Source of the DNA: Sphingobacterium corticibacterium
Lineage (GTDB): Bacteria > Bacteroidota > Bacteroidia > Sphingobacteriales > Sphingobacteriaceae
Assembly: GCF_004208525.1 (NCBI RefSeq)
Contig: NZ_SGIT01000003.1
Span: forward strand, 1-64,000
DNA length: 64,000 nt
Direction: 5' to 3'
Under the pieces are notes generated by a model. The model was not told the DNA's origin. It was given only the letters and a program-made list of their open reading frames with translations, and did no database searches. The translations under genes were made by a program, and so were the position numbers. Positions 43,864 through 52,693 of this stretch are shown piece after piece. How positions within the stretch are numbered: position 1 is the stretch's first letter; each line of letters begins with the position of its first letter.

Positions 43864-45906
43864 TCAATCACTAGATTTAAAATCAACAACAAAAGTCCGA
43901 TTATCCCGCCAAGTGTCAAACGTACTCTTCCGTATACGATTGATGACATATCTAAACCCACGGTTTGGTCCGTTAGACAAGCTATTGTTACAAATATGCA
44001 GGAATACAATACCAGGCTTGCCTTTTGGCACTTCCACGGAACTTTCGATCGCGATCTCGTTGACTAGCACATCGTATATCCCAAAGGCATAGGCTTCATG
44101 ATGATTGACGTCATCAGCAACTTTATAAGCAGCATATCCCTCTTTCATTCCTCCTTCACTCCTGTAAGCATCTTGATTTGGCGCATCGTATGGCGTTTCG
44201 CACTGGAAAAAATAAGTGCGTCCATACTCCCCATTCCATAGCGTTTGGTATTCCTGAAAATGCTCATTAAACAGTGCATACATTGTAACGTGATCCCCAT
44301 GTACGACCAATCCGTTTGCTGTCGTATTAATATACCAACCTACGCTACCTTTCACACCATGATCAGCACGCCATATCCAAAAATGATCACCAATCACATC
44401 ATTACTATTGATAACAACCGTCTGGTCCACATGTACCTTTCCTGTGCGGAAACCTCCAATCCGGAAAAATAAATCCGCTAGTACAACCGGATTCTCTTTA
44501 TGTCTGACAGTTGTTTTTGTACCTCCTACCTGAAGCAAGCTATGCGAACTATAATGCGCGTCAAAAATCAAGGAAGCCACAGTTACACCATCCACATCAC
44601 CAATGATCATAGCGGAAGTTGTATTTGTCGCACCGGGAATTAAAGTAGCCAGCCCGAGTCCCAAAAGGATCGTATTGGGACGATTTACCTGTATAGGTGC
44701 TTCAAGTTCGTACATACCCGGGGTAAAAAGAATATGCTTTCCTTTTTGCAATTGACGGTTGATCGTTTGCACATCCACCCCAGGCTTTATAACAAAGAAG
44801 TCGTCTAACACATCAAACAACTCACCTTCACCCATATCTTCTCTGGTATAGGACACTCCTACGCTGTTATGTTTCAGTGCAGGTCGAAACACCTTATAAC
44901 GACCGTCGGTGTCGATAAACAAAAATGGCTTTTCACGAATAACAGGTGTTATCGGAATAACGGTCACATTCCCTCCACTTTCCCAATTGTTTTGATAAGT
45001 CCCCCGATCTACCGTTGGTCCAAGAGAGACGCCCTGAAAACAATAGTTGTATTTTGTTTCCTCAAAATCACCCCGACCTTTGTTGAGGTGCGAATTACGG
45101 GTATACCACTGCTGTTGATGTCGGGATCCAGCTGCACTTTCGAAATAGCAATCTGCAGTATAGCCCCCACTCACCCAGCCATTACCCCATTGGTGGCGTA
45201 CAACACGTGTCGAATAGATTCGTCGTAATGGGGCCGCTTGTGAGACCGCCCACTTAAACGTTTCTTCTTCCATATAGGTCTCCGGTCCAATAACAGAAAA
45301 GTTCTCTGCCGAGCGCCAAAAAGTACAAGTTCCGTTCCCATTGGCTAAATGAGGTGGTGTATGTATATTCGAAAGCTGCACATCGTAGGGTGTTTTTCCC
45401 AAACCAGCAATTTGTACATAAAATGGAATATTTAATAAACCCGCTTCTTTATAGTCGCCCGGTTTAAACAAAACTGCATAACGATACGGACTAAACTCCT
45501 GTCCGAACATACGATCGTGCACGTCATTGATCTGCTGTCCTATCTGCGATTTATTATCGGTCGGACTATAAATAAAGGTATGTTCGCCGAACAATTCGAT
45601 TTCCAGTCCCATAATTGCTAAAGAACTATCTCCTCTCCCAATTTGATAATAATAGTCATAAGCATTTCCTTCTACATCTTTATCTATGAAAAAGGTCGTC
45701 GATATTTTTCCAATGGTCTTATATTCTCCAAAACGCCCTTTTGCTCTTTTGATAGTATATGACCCGTCATACTCTTTTCCAGCTACCACTCCACTAAAGT
45801 CCAGTTCCAAATTACCATTCTCAAAGCGTACATTTACTTCTTGTGCATAACCATTCAAGCTAAAAATAGCTATACATATCCCTAACTTCCACCATTTATC
45901 CATCAT
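43864..45906 (-). CDS. Secreted protein with predicted double beta-helix, probable glycan-active enzyme
   Basis: 680 residues, signal peptide (cleavage near GYAQ). From about residue 115 the sequence recalls secreted Streptomyces and fungal proteins often mislabelled 'adenylyl cyclase' or 'coagulation factor 5/8 type': a GQEFSPYRYAVLFKPGDY segment, WAVSQAAPLRRI, REKPFLFIDTDGRYKVF, QGKHILFTPGMYEL, NTILLGLGLATLIPG, VIGDHFWIWRADHG and RTYFFQCETPYDAPNQDAYRS. Repeating short strands suggest two right-handed beta-helices, as in GH55 or pectate-lyase folds. Catalytic residues and substrate are unknown to me. Last gene of the leftward polyuronide operon. Confidence 0.6.
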   Translation of the reverse strand: MMDKWWKLGICIAIFSLNGYAQEVNVRFENGNLELDFSGVVAGKEYDGSYTIKRAKGRFGEYKTIGKISTTFFIDKDVEGNAYDYYYQIGRGDSSLAIMGLEIELFGEHTFIYSPTDNKSQIGQQINDVHDRMFGQEFSPYRYAVLFKPGDYKEAGLLNIPFYVQIAGLGKTPYDVQLSNIHTPPHLANGNGTCTFWRSAENFSVIGPETYMEEETFKWAVSQAAPLRRIYSTRVVRHQWGNGWVSGGYTADCYFESAAGSRHQQQWYTRNSHLNKGRGDFEETKYNYCFQGVSLGPTVDRGTYQNNWESGGNVTVIPITPVIREKPFLFIDTDGRYKVFRPALKHNSVGVSYTREDMGEGELFDVLDDFFVIKPGVDVQTINRQLQKGKHILFTPGMYELEAPIQVNRPNTILLGLGLATLIPGATNTTSAMIIGDVDGVTVASLIFDAHYSSHSLLQVGGTKTTVRHKENPVVLADLFFRIGGFRTGKVHVDQTVVINSNDVIGDHFWIWRADHGVKGSVGWYINTTANGLVVHGDHVTMYALFNEHFQEYQTLWNGEYGRTYFFQCETPYDAPNQDAYRSEGGMKEGYAAYKVADDVNHHEAYAFGIYDVLVNEIAIESSVEVPKGKPGIVFLHICNNSLSNGPNRGFRYVINRIRKSTFDTWRDNRTFVVDFKSSD

Positions 45907-45940
45907 TTCGTGTGTTATATATTATCGATTTATGATCTTC

Positions 45941-46807
45941 CTACTTCGCTATGCGCGTATATACCAGATCATCATAATAAATATATCCGTCGGTTGCCGA
46001 TTGCCAATACTCTTGACTTCCTCCCCTAAAGGAATGAAAGGTGATATATTTGATCTTTCCGTAGTTATCGTTAGTTGTCCAGCGCAAGTTTTGCGTCAAC
46101 AGATTCTCTCCATCCACTTCATAAGATACCATCCCGTCGGTGTTGGACCCCGTATTGCTTTTCACCTTAATCTTGACCGTATACCACGTGTCCGTGGCAA
46201 GCTGTTTACTTTGCCGACCAAAACTATTTCCGCAGTTTTCAGGCATATCCCGATAATATACATACGGTCGGAAGTAGGTTCCCGTGGTCACCTTATTTGT
46301 TTTTGTTCCTGTTGGATTATACCACATTAGGCGTGCGGTACCACCTAATCCATTATCCGCTTTATTACAGCCGGTATAACCGTTTCCTATGTGAAATCCG
46401 AATCCCACTTTTCCACCTCTGCTCCAGTCAAAGCCTTCGCCAAACCGCACCTTGAACGAGAGCTCATACTCCGTTCCATCCGCTACATCAATATTGACAA
46501 TATTACCTTGGGACAGGGTATTTGCAGGCAAACGTACCCTGGCCCGATTACTAATGACATCCATATTTTGCCAAGTCATGACGACATCGGCACCAAAATC
46601 CATTGTCGCCTGCTCTTTTGTATAAACGCCATCTGGCCTATTGAAATCCACTGTTCTGCTATCTGGGTTACCGGTATTTTCCGAAGGCTTTTTAATATCA
46701 TGATCCGGTACAAACACGCTACTGGTATTCTCTTTACTACAGCCGGTGGAAATAACGGAAAACACAAGCCCGATTGTCCATAATCTGTTCCTTTTGCTCT
46801 TTTTCAT
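45941..46807 (-). CDS. Polysaccharide lyase-like lipoprotein (PL14/PL20-type jelly roll)
   Basis: 288 residues, lipoprotein (ISTGCSKE). The mature part is a single beta-sandwich domain: YELSFKVRFGEGFDWSRGGKVGFGFHIGN, TARLMWYN, YFRPYVYYRDMPENCG, WYTVKIKVKSNTGSNTDGMVSYEVDGENLL and ITFHSFRGGSQEYW. The GGK...G...R.MWY order is that of PL14/PL20-like lyases (alginate and glucuronan lyases). It should cleave a uronic acid polymer at the surface. The next gene in the operon is 34 bp away. Family assignment is from motif memory; PL20 and other laminarinase-like lyases remain alternatives. Confidence 0.65.
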   Translation of the reverse strand: MKKSKRNRLWTIGLVFSVISTGCSKENTSSVFVPDHDIKKPSENTGNPDSRTVDFNRPDGVYTKEQATMDFGADVVMTWQNMDVISNRARVRLPANTLSQGNIVNIDVADGTEYELSFKVRFGEGFDWSRGGKVGFGFHIGNGYTGCNKADNGLGGTARLMWYNPTGTKTNKVTTGTYFRPYVYYRDMPENCGNSFGRQSKQLATDTWYTVKIKVKSNTGSNTDGMVSYEVDGENLLTQNLRWTTNDNYGKIKYITFHSFRGGSQEYWQSATDGYIYYDDLVYTRIAK

Positions 46808-46820
46808 CAGTTTAATTATT

Positions 46821-48305
46821 TTATTTGATTTCTTCTAAAATCTCCATCCGCTCCTGCAGATAACGTACGAAATCTTCTCTGTTGGCCGTATGCTCCGTCA
46901 ACCTATTGGCTTGTTCTATTTGTAGCCGACAAGCAGCCAGTTGCTTATCATAGAGATAAGCTTCCGCTAGGTTAAGGTAAGCCATAGCAGATTGCGGATA
47001 CATTGCAGTACAGAACTTAAATAAGGTTATAGCCTGCACGACGTTATTTTCATATTTCAACAAGTTTTGGCCTAGCAGCAGTAACGATTTTTCAGAGAAA
47101 TCGTACATTTCCGAGTACTTATCTTTGTAGGAAATGTACTCCCGCAAAGCATCTTCCACCTGTCCGGTTTCCTTTAGTTTTATTCCCATAGGAATATGGA
47201 TTGGTATCCGCAAGTATAATGCTGTTCGATCTTCTAACCATGCCGCCACCATATTTGTTATTTTCGATGGATTAAAATCACTGCTAATGTTACTCATGAT
47301 AAGAACACCGATATTTTTAGCGGGGATTAATATCATTTGATTGCTAAACCCCTCAGATTCGGTCGTCTTAAAATAGCAATCGATCCCGTTTTCATCAGTC
47401 ATGATATCCCATCCGTAGCCTATCCCTCTCTCCTTTGCACTTCTGTAGCACACCTGCAGAAAACGGCTCGCAAACTTATCATTGTGCAATATGTGAAACA
47501 TCCACAGTCCCATATCATACACTGACGCATGTAAACCACGGCTCCCACTATGCGCTCGAGTATACGGATAGCCGTTATTAGGGACAAAACTATAATCCAA
47601 ATAATCTTGAACCACAAAAGAGTGTGCAGCATCATCGAGCTTTGTGAAGCTACTGTGTGACATACCTAGGGGTTGAAATACACGGTCCTGTACTTCCTCT
47701 TCAAAAGGTTTACCAGTTGATTTTTCCATCAAATCGGCCAGAATATCATAATTGTATGCCGAACGGAGAATCTCTATACGGGGCAGCTCCCACCTCGGTA
47801 TTTGTGTAGCTATACTTTTGGTCGTCGTCTCCAATGCTATCGAATCAAATCGAGGCTTATCATAGAATAGCGTATAATTATCAATTCCAGAAGTATGTGT
47901 TAGTAAGTGCTCTATAGCAATATTCCGATAGGCATTTCCGCCCATTTTAAAATAAGGAAGGTATTCGACTACTTTCTCCGTCAAATCGAGACCTCCAGAT
48001 TGTTCCAAGCCAAGCACCGCATAGGCCAACAACGGCTCGGAGAGCTCACCTGCCCTAATCGGTGTATGTATGGTCATTGGATCCTCCTGTGCATTTTTTA
48101 TACCCACCGCGTTACAATACAATGAATCACCCTGTATCACGACGTAAGCCATTCCAGGAATACGGTATCGATGGCAGATTTCTTTCATAAACGTATCCAA
48201 ATCTTGTTTGCGAACAGTCGAAAAATCTATCTTCACCGGCGGTACAGGTTTACAGGCGGTCAAGAACAATCCAAACGCTAAAAAAAGTGCACTACTGATT
48301 TGCAT
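46821..48305 (-). CDS. Beta-lactamase-fold serine-hydrolase homologue lacking catalytic motifs, with TPR tail
   Basis: 494 residues, lipoprotein (FLTACKP). The first 340 residues follow the class C beta-lactamase/PBP fold (GMAYVVIQGDSLYCNAVGIKN, HLLTHTSGID, FQPLGMSHSSF, SRGLHASVYDMGLW). But where the family has G-S-x-x-K the sequence reads GELSE (86-90), with Glu at the nucleophile (87) and Lys (90) positions, and the Y-x-N triad is replaced by RSA (181-183). It therefore should not hydrolyse substrates by the usual mechanism. The last 130 residues form TPR-like helices. It overlaps the PL38-GH88 gene by 14 bp. Confidence 0.75.
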   Translation of the reverse strand: MQISSALFLAFGLFLTACKPVPPVKIDFSTVRKQDLDTFMKEICHRYRIPGMAYVVIQGDSLYCNAVGIKNAQEDPMTIHTPIRAGELSEPLLAYAVLGLEQSGGLDLTEKVVEYLPYFKMGGNAYRNIAIEHLLTHTSGIDNYTLFYDKPRFDSIALETTTKSIATQIPRWELPRIEILRSAYNYDILADLMEKSTGKPFEEEVQDRVFQPLGMSHSSFTKLDDAAHSFVVQDYLDYSFVPNNGYPYTRAHSGSRGLHASVYDMGLWMFHILHNDKFASRFLQVCYRSAKERGIGYGWDIMTDENGIDCYFKTTESEGFSNQMILIPAKNIGVLIMSNISSDFNPSKITNMVAAWLEDRTALYLRIPIHIPMGIKLKETGQVEDALREYISYKDKYSEMYDFSEKSLLLLGQNLLKYENNVVQAITLFKFCTAMYPQSAMAYLNLAEAYLYDKQLAACRLQIEQANRLTEHTANREDFVRYLQERMEILEEIK

Positions 48306-50658
48306 ACAAATCCTTTCTACGAGCTAGCGCTTCCAAAAAATAATAATCGGCATAGCTAATAGGAACATCTATTTCACTACCATGTGGATAATGTCCCGTG
48401 GAGTGTAATAACAAAAAACCTTCATCTCCACCTTCCTTCGCGCGGTATTCTCGCATAAGATTAGTTAATATAACATCCGCCCAACCAATATACTTGTTGC
48501 GATGCATTGCACTATAGGACGCCAGTTCATACAGTGCGGATGCCGTGATGCAAGCTGCCGAAGCGTCTCGGGAAGCATCAGGAATAGCAGGATCATTGTA
48601 ATCCCAATATGGAATCAGATCATCGGGTAAATTCTTATTGTTAAATATGAAACCCGCTATCCCTTCAGCCTGTTCCAAATAGGCTGCTTTTCGTGTGTAG
48701 CGGTAAGACATCGTATAACCGTAAAGAGCCCAAGCCTGACCTCGTGCCCAAGCAGATTCATCAGCAAAACCCTGATGCGTATTTCTTTGCCTCACGCCCG
48801 TGCTAATAGTGTCATAGTCTACGACATGATATGACGAACAATCAGATCGAAAATGATGTTTTAAGGTCGTGCCGGCGTGTGCATCTGCTATTTGATAATA
48901 GTATTTATTATCCGACAATTTTGCTACTTCAAACAAGAGCTCAAGGTTCATCATGTTGTCGATAATAACCGGGAATTGCCATACTTCCCGATTAAAGTCC
49001 CAAGAGCGTATTACGCCAACTTGCTTATGATACCTTTTAGAGAGCGTAGCTGCCGCTTGTAACATAATAGTTTTATAATCTGGATTTCCTGTTAGTAAAT
49101 AACCATTGCCGTACGAACAGTTTATCTTAAATCCCACATCGTGTGAAGTACGATCATCTTTTTCTCGTTCCAAAAATCGCGTATAACGATCCGCATCCTT
49201 TTGCCACTTCATATCTTCCGTAAGCTTATACATGAACCATAAAGTCCCGGGAAAAAAACCCGAGCACCAATCCCGCGGACCTACCAGCACTAATTTCCCT
49301 TGTTTGTCCACCGATCGCGGCATGATTGCTCGCTTATTATCGGAAGCGCTATAAACACTGTCTGTGCGTTCCATGGCATATTGTAACTGAGAGGAAGCAA
49401 AAGATAAAAAATCAGTAACCATATCTTCCGCACCATACAACAGACGCTGACGGTCCGTAATATCCTCTTCCGCATATTGGCGGTATACTTCCCGATAGTG
49501 CGTTTTGGAAGTATCCAACGTCAATACACGAATCAGATCCGCACATACGTCTCGCTGTTTTTGTTCCCAACCACTGATCTGTTTATAGGGCCAGCTGTCC
49601 ACGTCTTTTCCCAAAAAGCTTACCAAGTAGTCCATCGCTACGCTGATCGACCTGCCGTCTGCAGATTCCTGGTTGAGCAGGTCAATACCTAGGGATTTTG
49701 CGGTAGCACACAAATCCAACATATGACTTAGGTTATATTGTGAGTAATGGTAAGCGAGTGTACGCCATAGCTCATGGGGTTGTTTTCCATCCGGCTCTAT
49801 CTGTGCAAAGATTCGCTTCTTCGGAAAATCGTGAATAATTTTCTGTGCCGCTTCTACATCTCCGGCAAACAACAGATAGGTTGCCAACTGGACATCGTAA
49901 GCTGTAGCATGGTTATTTTTAGCCACATTTTCTGCCCGCCCCTGCTCACTCGTCTGAAGCCATTGTGCAAATTCCTCAAACCATTGCTTCAATCCTATTT
50001 CATCTTGCTTTGTATAGCTCCGCGATCCCTGAAGCAGCTGTACACTGCTAAGCATACTTACAAATGAGTAGCTATCGATAAGTCCTTCAGGCCGCCCTCT
50101 CGAACCGTTCCTCCCCGGAATAAATTGGGAATAATTCAAATTTGGATTCATCCGAGTATCGACATCCATAAACCAACCCCGTATATGCATTACAGCCTTT
50201 TCGGCATATTTTTCCTCTCCACTATAAAAATAAGCCAGCGATAATGTATTTACCGCAGTACACATGTCGCCCAATCTATTACGATCATATTGTTCTAACT
50301 CAGGATTCGACCGACCATCCTTATAAATATAGGGCAACTTATTCGCTGTTTTGGGATTAGGCCACCAATAGCGGCTTAGACTAACATAGTCATGTCGGTT
50401 ACCACTAGGTGCTATTCCTTCTTTTTGTGTTACGGAATAAATTGGTTTAACCATTGCTCGGTCTGCTTGTCGTAACAGCCTTTGATAAGCCGCGTTATAG
50501 CTTAGGGAACTCAACTGTTCTTTTATCGTGTGCATGTGAGTAACCTCCCATAACCATTGTCCTTTCACGTTCAACATCAACACGGATAATAACAAGATGA
50601 GAATACATCTATAAAAACAAAAAAAACATAGAGGTTGCATAAAAATTTTGCGTATCAT
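48292..50658 (-). CDS. PL38-like lyase fused to GH88 unsaturated glucuronyl hydrolase
   Basis: 788 residues from ATG 50658, which opens a signal peptide (MIRKIFMQPLCFFCFYRCIL..., end near VKGQ). N-terminal half (about 35-400): alginate-lyase/PL38 type alpha barrel with SLSRYWWPNP, PGRNGSRGRPEGLIDSYSF and the catalytic KNNHATAYDVQLATYLLFAG. C-terminal half (about 430-785): GH88 with DWCSGFFPGTLWFMYKLT, WQFPVIIDNMMNLELL, ESAWARGQAWALYGYTM and SRDASAAC. The lyase would cut a beta-1,4-linked glucuronan-like chain and the GH88 part would remove the unsaturated uronic acid so formed. First gene of its leftward operon. Confidence 0.82.
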   Translation of the reverse strand: MIRKIFMQPLCFFCFYRCILILLLSVLMLNVKGQWLWEVTHMHTIKEQLSSLSYNAAYQRLLRQADRAMVKPIYSVTQKEGIAPSGNRHDYVSLSRYWWPNPKTANKLPYIYKDGRSNPELEQYDRNRLGDMCTAVNTLSLAYFYSGEEKYAEKAVMHIRGWFMDVDTRMNPNLNYSQFIPGRNGSRGRPEGLIDSYSFVSMLSSVQLLQGSRSYTKQDEIGLKQWFEEFAQWLQTSEQGRAENVAKNNHATAYDVQLATYLLFAGDVEAAQKIIHDFPKKRIFAQIEPDGKQPHELWRTLAYHYSQYNLSHMLDLCATAKSLGIDLLNQESADGRSISVAMDYLVSFLGKDVDSWPYKQISGWEQKQRDVCADLIRVLTLDTSKTHYREVYRQYAEEDITDRQRLLYGAEDMVTDFLSFASSQLQYAMERTDSVYSASDNKRAIMPRSVDKQGKLVLVGPRDWCSGFFPGTLWFMYKLTEDMKWQKDADRYTRFLEREKDDRTSHDVGFKINCSYGNGYLLTGNPDYKTIMLQAAATLSKRYHKQVGVIRSWDFNREVWQFPVIIDNMMNLELLFEVAKLSDNKYYYQIADAHAGTTLKHHFRSDCSSYHVVDYDTISTGVRQRNTHQGFADESAWARGQAWALYGYTMSYRYTRKAAYLEQAEGIAGFIFNNKNLPDDLIPYWDYNDPAIPDASRDASAACITASALYELASYSAMHRNKYIGWADVILTNLMREYRAKEGGDEGFLLLHSTGHYPHGSEIDVPISYADYYFLEALARRKDLYANQ

Positions 50659-50712
50659 ATTTGGGTCTCTTATAAGGTGTAGGCTACACAACACGGTGTA
50701 ACCTGATACAAA

Positions 50713-50720
50713 CAAATTTA
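50713..50720 (-). promoter_or_regulatory. -7 box of the PL38-GH88 operon
   Basis: TAAATTTG on the minus strand fits TAnnTTTG. No correctly spaced TTTG is visible, again suggesting activator dependence. Transcription would start near 50706, about 48 nt before the ATG at 50658. Confidence 0.5.
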
Positions 50721-50891
50721 TCCTTTAAGAACACATGAAATTTGACCTTGAAAAAAAAATGAGACAGAAGACAAAACATCCAATCACAACAACCTATATA
50801 TAAGCTTATTGTAAAAAACAAATTCTTAAAAAAAGTAGTCTAAATACCCGGAAGTTCCTTATACACCCTCTATTTTCACATTGGCGTCAAT

Positions 50892-50933
50892 TCGATCTAA
50901 AAGGTGGACAAATCGATCTGCCATCCACTTTTT
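50892..50933. promoter_or_regulatory. Possible HTCS binding site (21-bp direct repeat)
   Basis: TCGATCT occurs at 50892-50898 and 50913-50919, exactly 21 bp apart, and AAAAGGTGG (50899-50907) faces CCACTTTTT (50925-50933). A two-turn direct repeat is the usual operator form for AraC-type activators. It lies between the two divergent operons but more than 100 bp from either -7 box. Confidence 0.4.
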
Positions 50934-51044
50934 CCCGAACCGAACAAACACATAAAAAACTGTAAAAAAGGATGTTACTATTTAATGACAGCTGATCAAG
51001 TCTCACTTTTCTACTACGCGCTGTTTTTACATTTCCTAATTCTC

Positions 51045-51052
51045 TAGTTTTG
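51045..51052 (+). promoter_or_regulatory. -7 box of the lipoprotein-SusC-SusD operon
   Basis: TAGTTTTG matches TAnnTTTG. The region 20 bp upstream is T-rich but has no exact TTTG. Predicted start near 51059 would give a leader of about 200 nt before ATG 51264. Confidence 0.45.
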
Positions 51053-51263
51053 TATCGTTGTCATTGCGTCGATTATGACGAGGTGATAAATACAGCTAGC
51101 TACAACTATCAAGTAACCAAAAAATTAATGTAAACTTCTAATCAGCTATTGATATGACTTAACGCATACTATCATCACAAAAAGAAAGCAAGGTATTATA
51201 TTGTCGCAGCTTTCAACCGAAGTAGAAACCTAAAAAACAACTAATCCTATAAACAAATGTCAT

Positions 51264-52676
51264 ATGAAAAGGAAAAACAACCTTTTGCTGATGTTGGGGA
51301 TAATTTTAGGGTTTTATTCCTGTAAGGAAGAGACCCAGATAGACACTCCCAGCCTCACATCGTATCAGATCGTTGACGTTGCCTATATGGGCGATAGCAT
51401 TCCCGTTAATATCACGGTCGACGGACAACATCCTCTAAACCAAATTAAGGCATCATTTTATCGTAACGATGAACTGATTGCAGAAAGTATCATTCCCATT
51501 AATCAGGGAGGGACTTACCAAAGAAAATTACCCGTACCTTTTGTAAAGGATATTGAAAACGGCTCTGCAGAAATACAGCTAATGGTCAGGAATAAAAATT
51601 TCAACTATGCCACAACACTCATCCCCATCCAGGTGAATCGTCCGAAATTCCCTTACCTTACGCTGAAAACAGCGTATGGAAATTACCGTATGGAACCGGT
51701 TTCCGGCGAAGAGTACCTCTATGCTGTGACCGATAATTTTCCCGCCACCAAGCTGAATGCACTCATTGAGGCACCGGCCTATGGCGAGAACGGAAATATT
51801 ATGCTATTCGGAGGCACCAATATCAGTGCTTATGCGACAGATCAAGATTCCATTCCGTTTCAGATTGCCAGAGACCCTGGCACACCCTATACGGTATCTT
51901 TCGACATACGCAGCTTTGTGGGGCGCCCCTTTCTTACGCCATCGTTCGGAGGCATGGAGTTCCCCGCTTATGAAAACAATCTGACCACCATTGAAACAGA
52001 ACTTACTCAAGGCCAAACGATAGTATTCGATGGGATATTAGATATTGGCGACTGGTGGATCGATCCGACCTTCCTCGATGATAACGGGGGCACCTATACT
52101 TTCCGGGCTATCACGGGAAAATACCGTATCACCGCTGATCAAAATCTTAAATATTTCAAGATAGAACCTATGAGCGGCGAGGCACTTGCGGACTTTGACC
52201 CCGTCACCAAGACCGGTGGGATCTGGGTGAACGGTGGTATCGGCGATCAGGGTGGTTCGATACCGGACGCACGCTTGGGCATACCGTCGATGACCAGCAA
52301 TCCAGCGTTATGGAATCCGAACCACAACTTCGCCATGGCTCCAATGGGCGATGGTATCTATGAACTCAAGCTCAGGACAGGCACAAATCTGTTCCAGAGC
52401 AATTCATCCGGCAGTACCGCTGGTTTCTCCTTTTACCAGAACAGCCGTTCGTTAGATAATGTATTACCTATGGCGCTGGTACAAACACTCTATGGTGCTG
52501 GCATGTCCCTGACACCTGACGGTGGTTCAGACCGTTTCATGCTTCACAGTGGCAACAATCAAAGTAATGGCAATATGATTGTCACGGGAAGTAACCGAAA
52601 TCTCGGCGTAAGAACATTTGTCTTTACCTTAAACACGAATGTTTCTCCGGTAGCCGTATCAATCAGCGTTCAATAA
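51264..52676 (+). CDS. Surface lipoprotein, probable glycan-binding (DUF5121/DUF5125-like)
   Basis: 470 residues with lipobox (GFYSCKE). It appears built of Ig-like N-terminal (about 25-125), central (130-290) and C-terminal (295-470) beta domains. Phrases such as FDGILDIGDWWIDPTFLDD and GIWVNGGIGDQGG...SNPALWNPNHNFAMAPMGDGIYELKL resemble lipoproteins labelled DUF5121/DUF5125 in Bacteroidota sugar loci. It is the first gene of the operon, 17 bp before SusC, which points to a surface glycan-binding role comparable to SusE/SusF. The domain names are from memory. Confidence 0.65.
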   Translation: MKRKNNLLLMLGIILGFYSCKEETQIDTPSLTSYQIVDVAYMGDSIPVNITVDGQHPLNQIKASFYRNDELIAESIIPINQGGTYQRKLPVPFVKDIENGSAEIQLMVRNKNFNYATTLIPIQVNRPKFPYLTLKTAYGNYRMEPVSGEEYLYAVTDNFPATKLNALIEAPAYGENGNIMLFGGTNISAYATDQDSIPFQIARDPGTPYTVSFDIRSFVGRPFLTPSFGGMEFPAYENNLTTIETELTQGQTIVFDGILDIGDWWIDPTFLDDNGGTYTFRAITGKYRITADQNLKYFKIEPMSGEALADFDPVTKTGGIWVNGGIGDQGGSIPDARLGIPSMTSNPALWNPNHNFAMAPMGDGIYELKLRTGTNLFQSNSSGSTAGFSFYQNSRSLDNVLPMALVQTLYGAGMSLTPDGGSDRFMLHSGNNQSNGNMIVTGSNRNLGVRTFVFTLNTNVSPVAVSISVQ

Positions 52677-52693
52677 ACCAAAATCATGCTATC

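Larger units (their letters stand above)
50659..51263. other. Divergent control region of the second locus
   Basis: About 600 bp between the leftward PL38-GH88 operon and the rightward SusC/SusD operon. It contains a minus-strand -7 box TAAATTTG (50720-50713), a 13-bp palindrome GTGTAGGCTACAC (50677-50689) in the leftward leader, a 21-bp-spaced direct repeat with inverted arms (50892-50933), and a plus-strand -7 box TAGTTTTG (51045-51052). No gene found. Confidence 0.6.
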
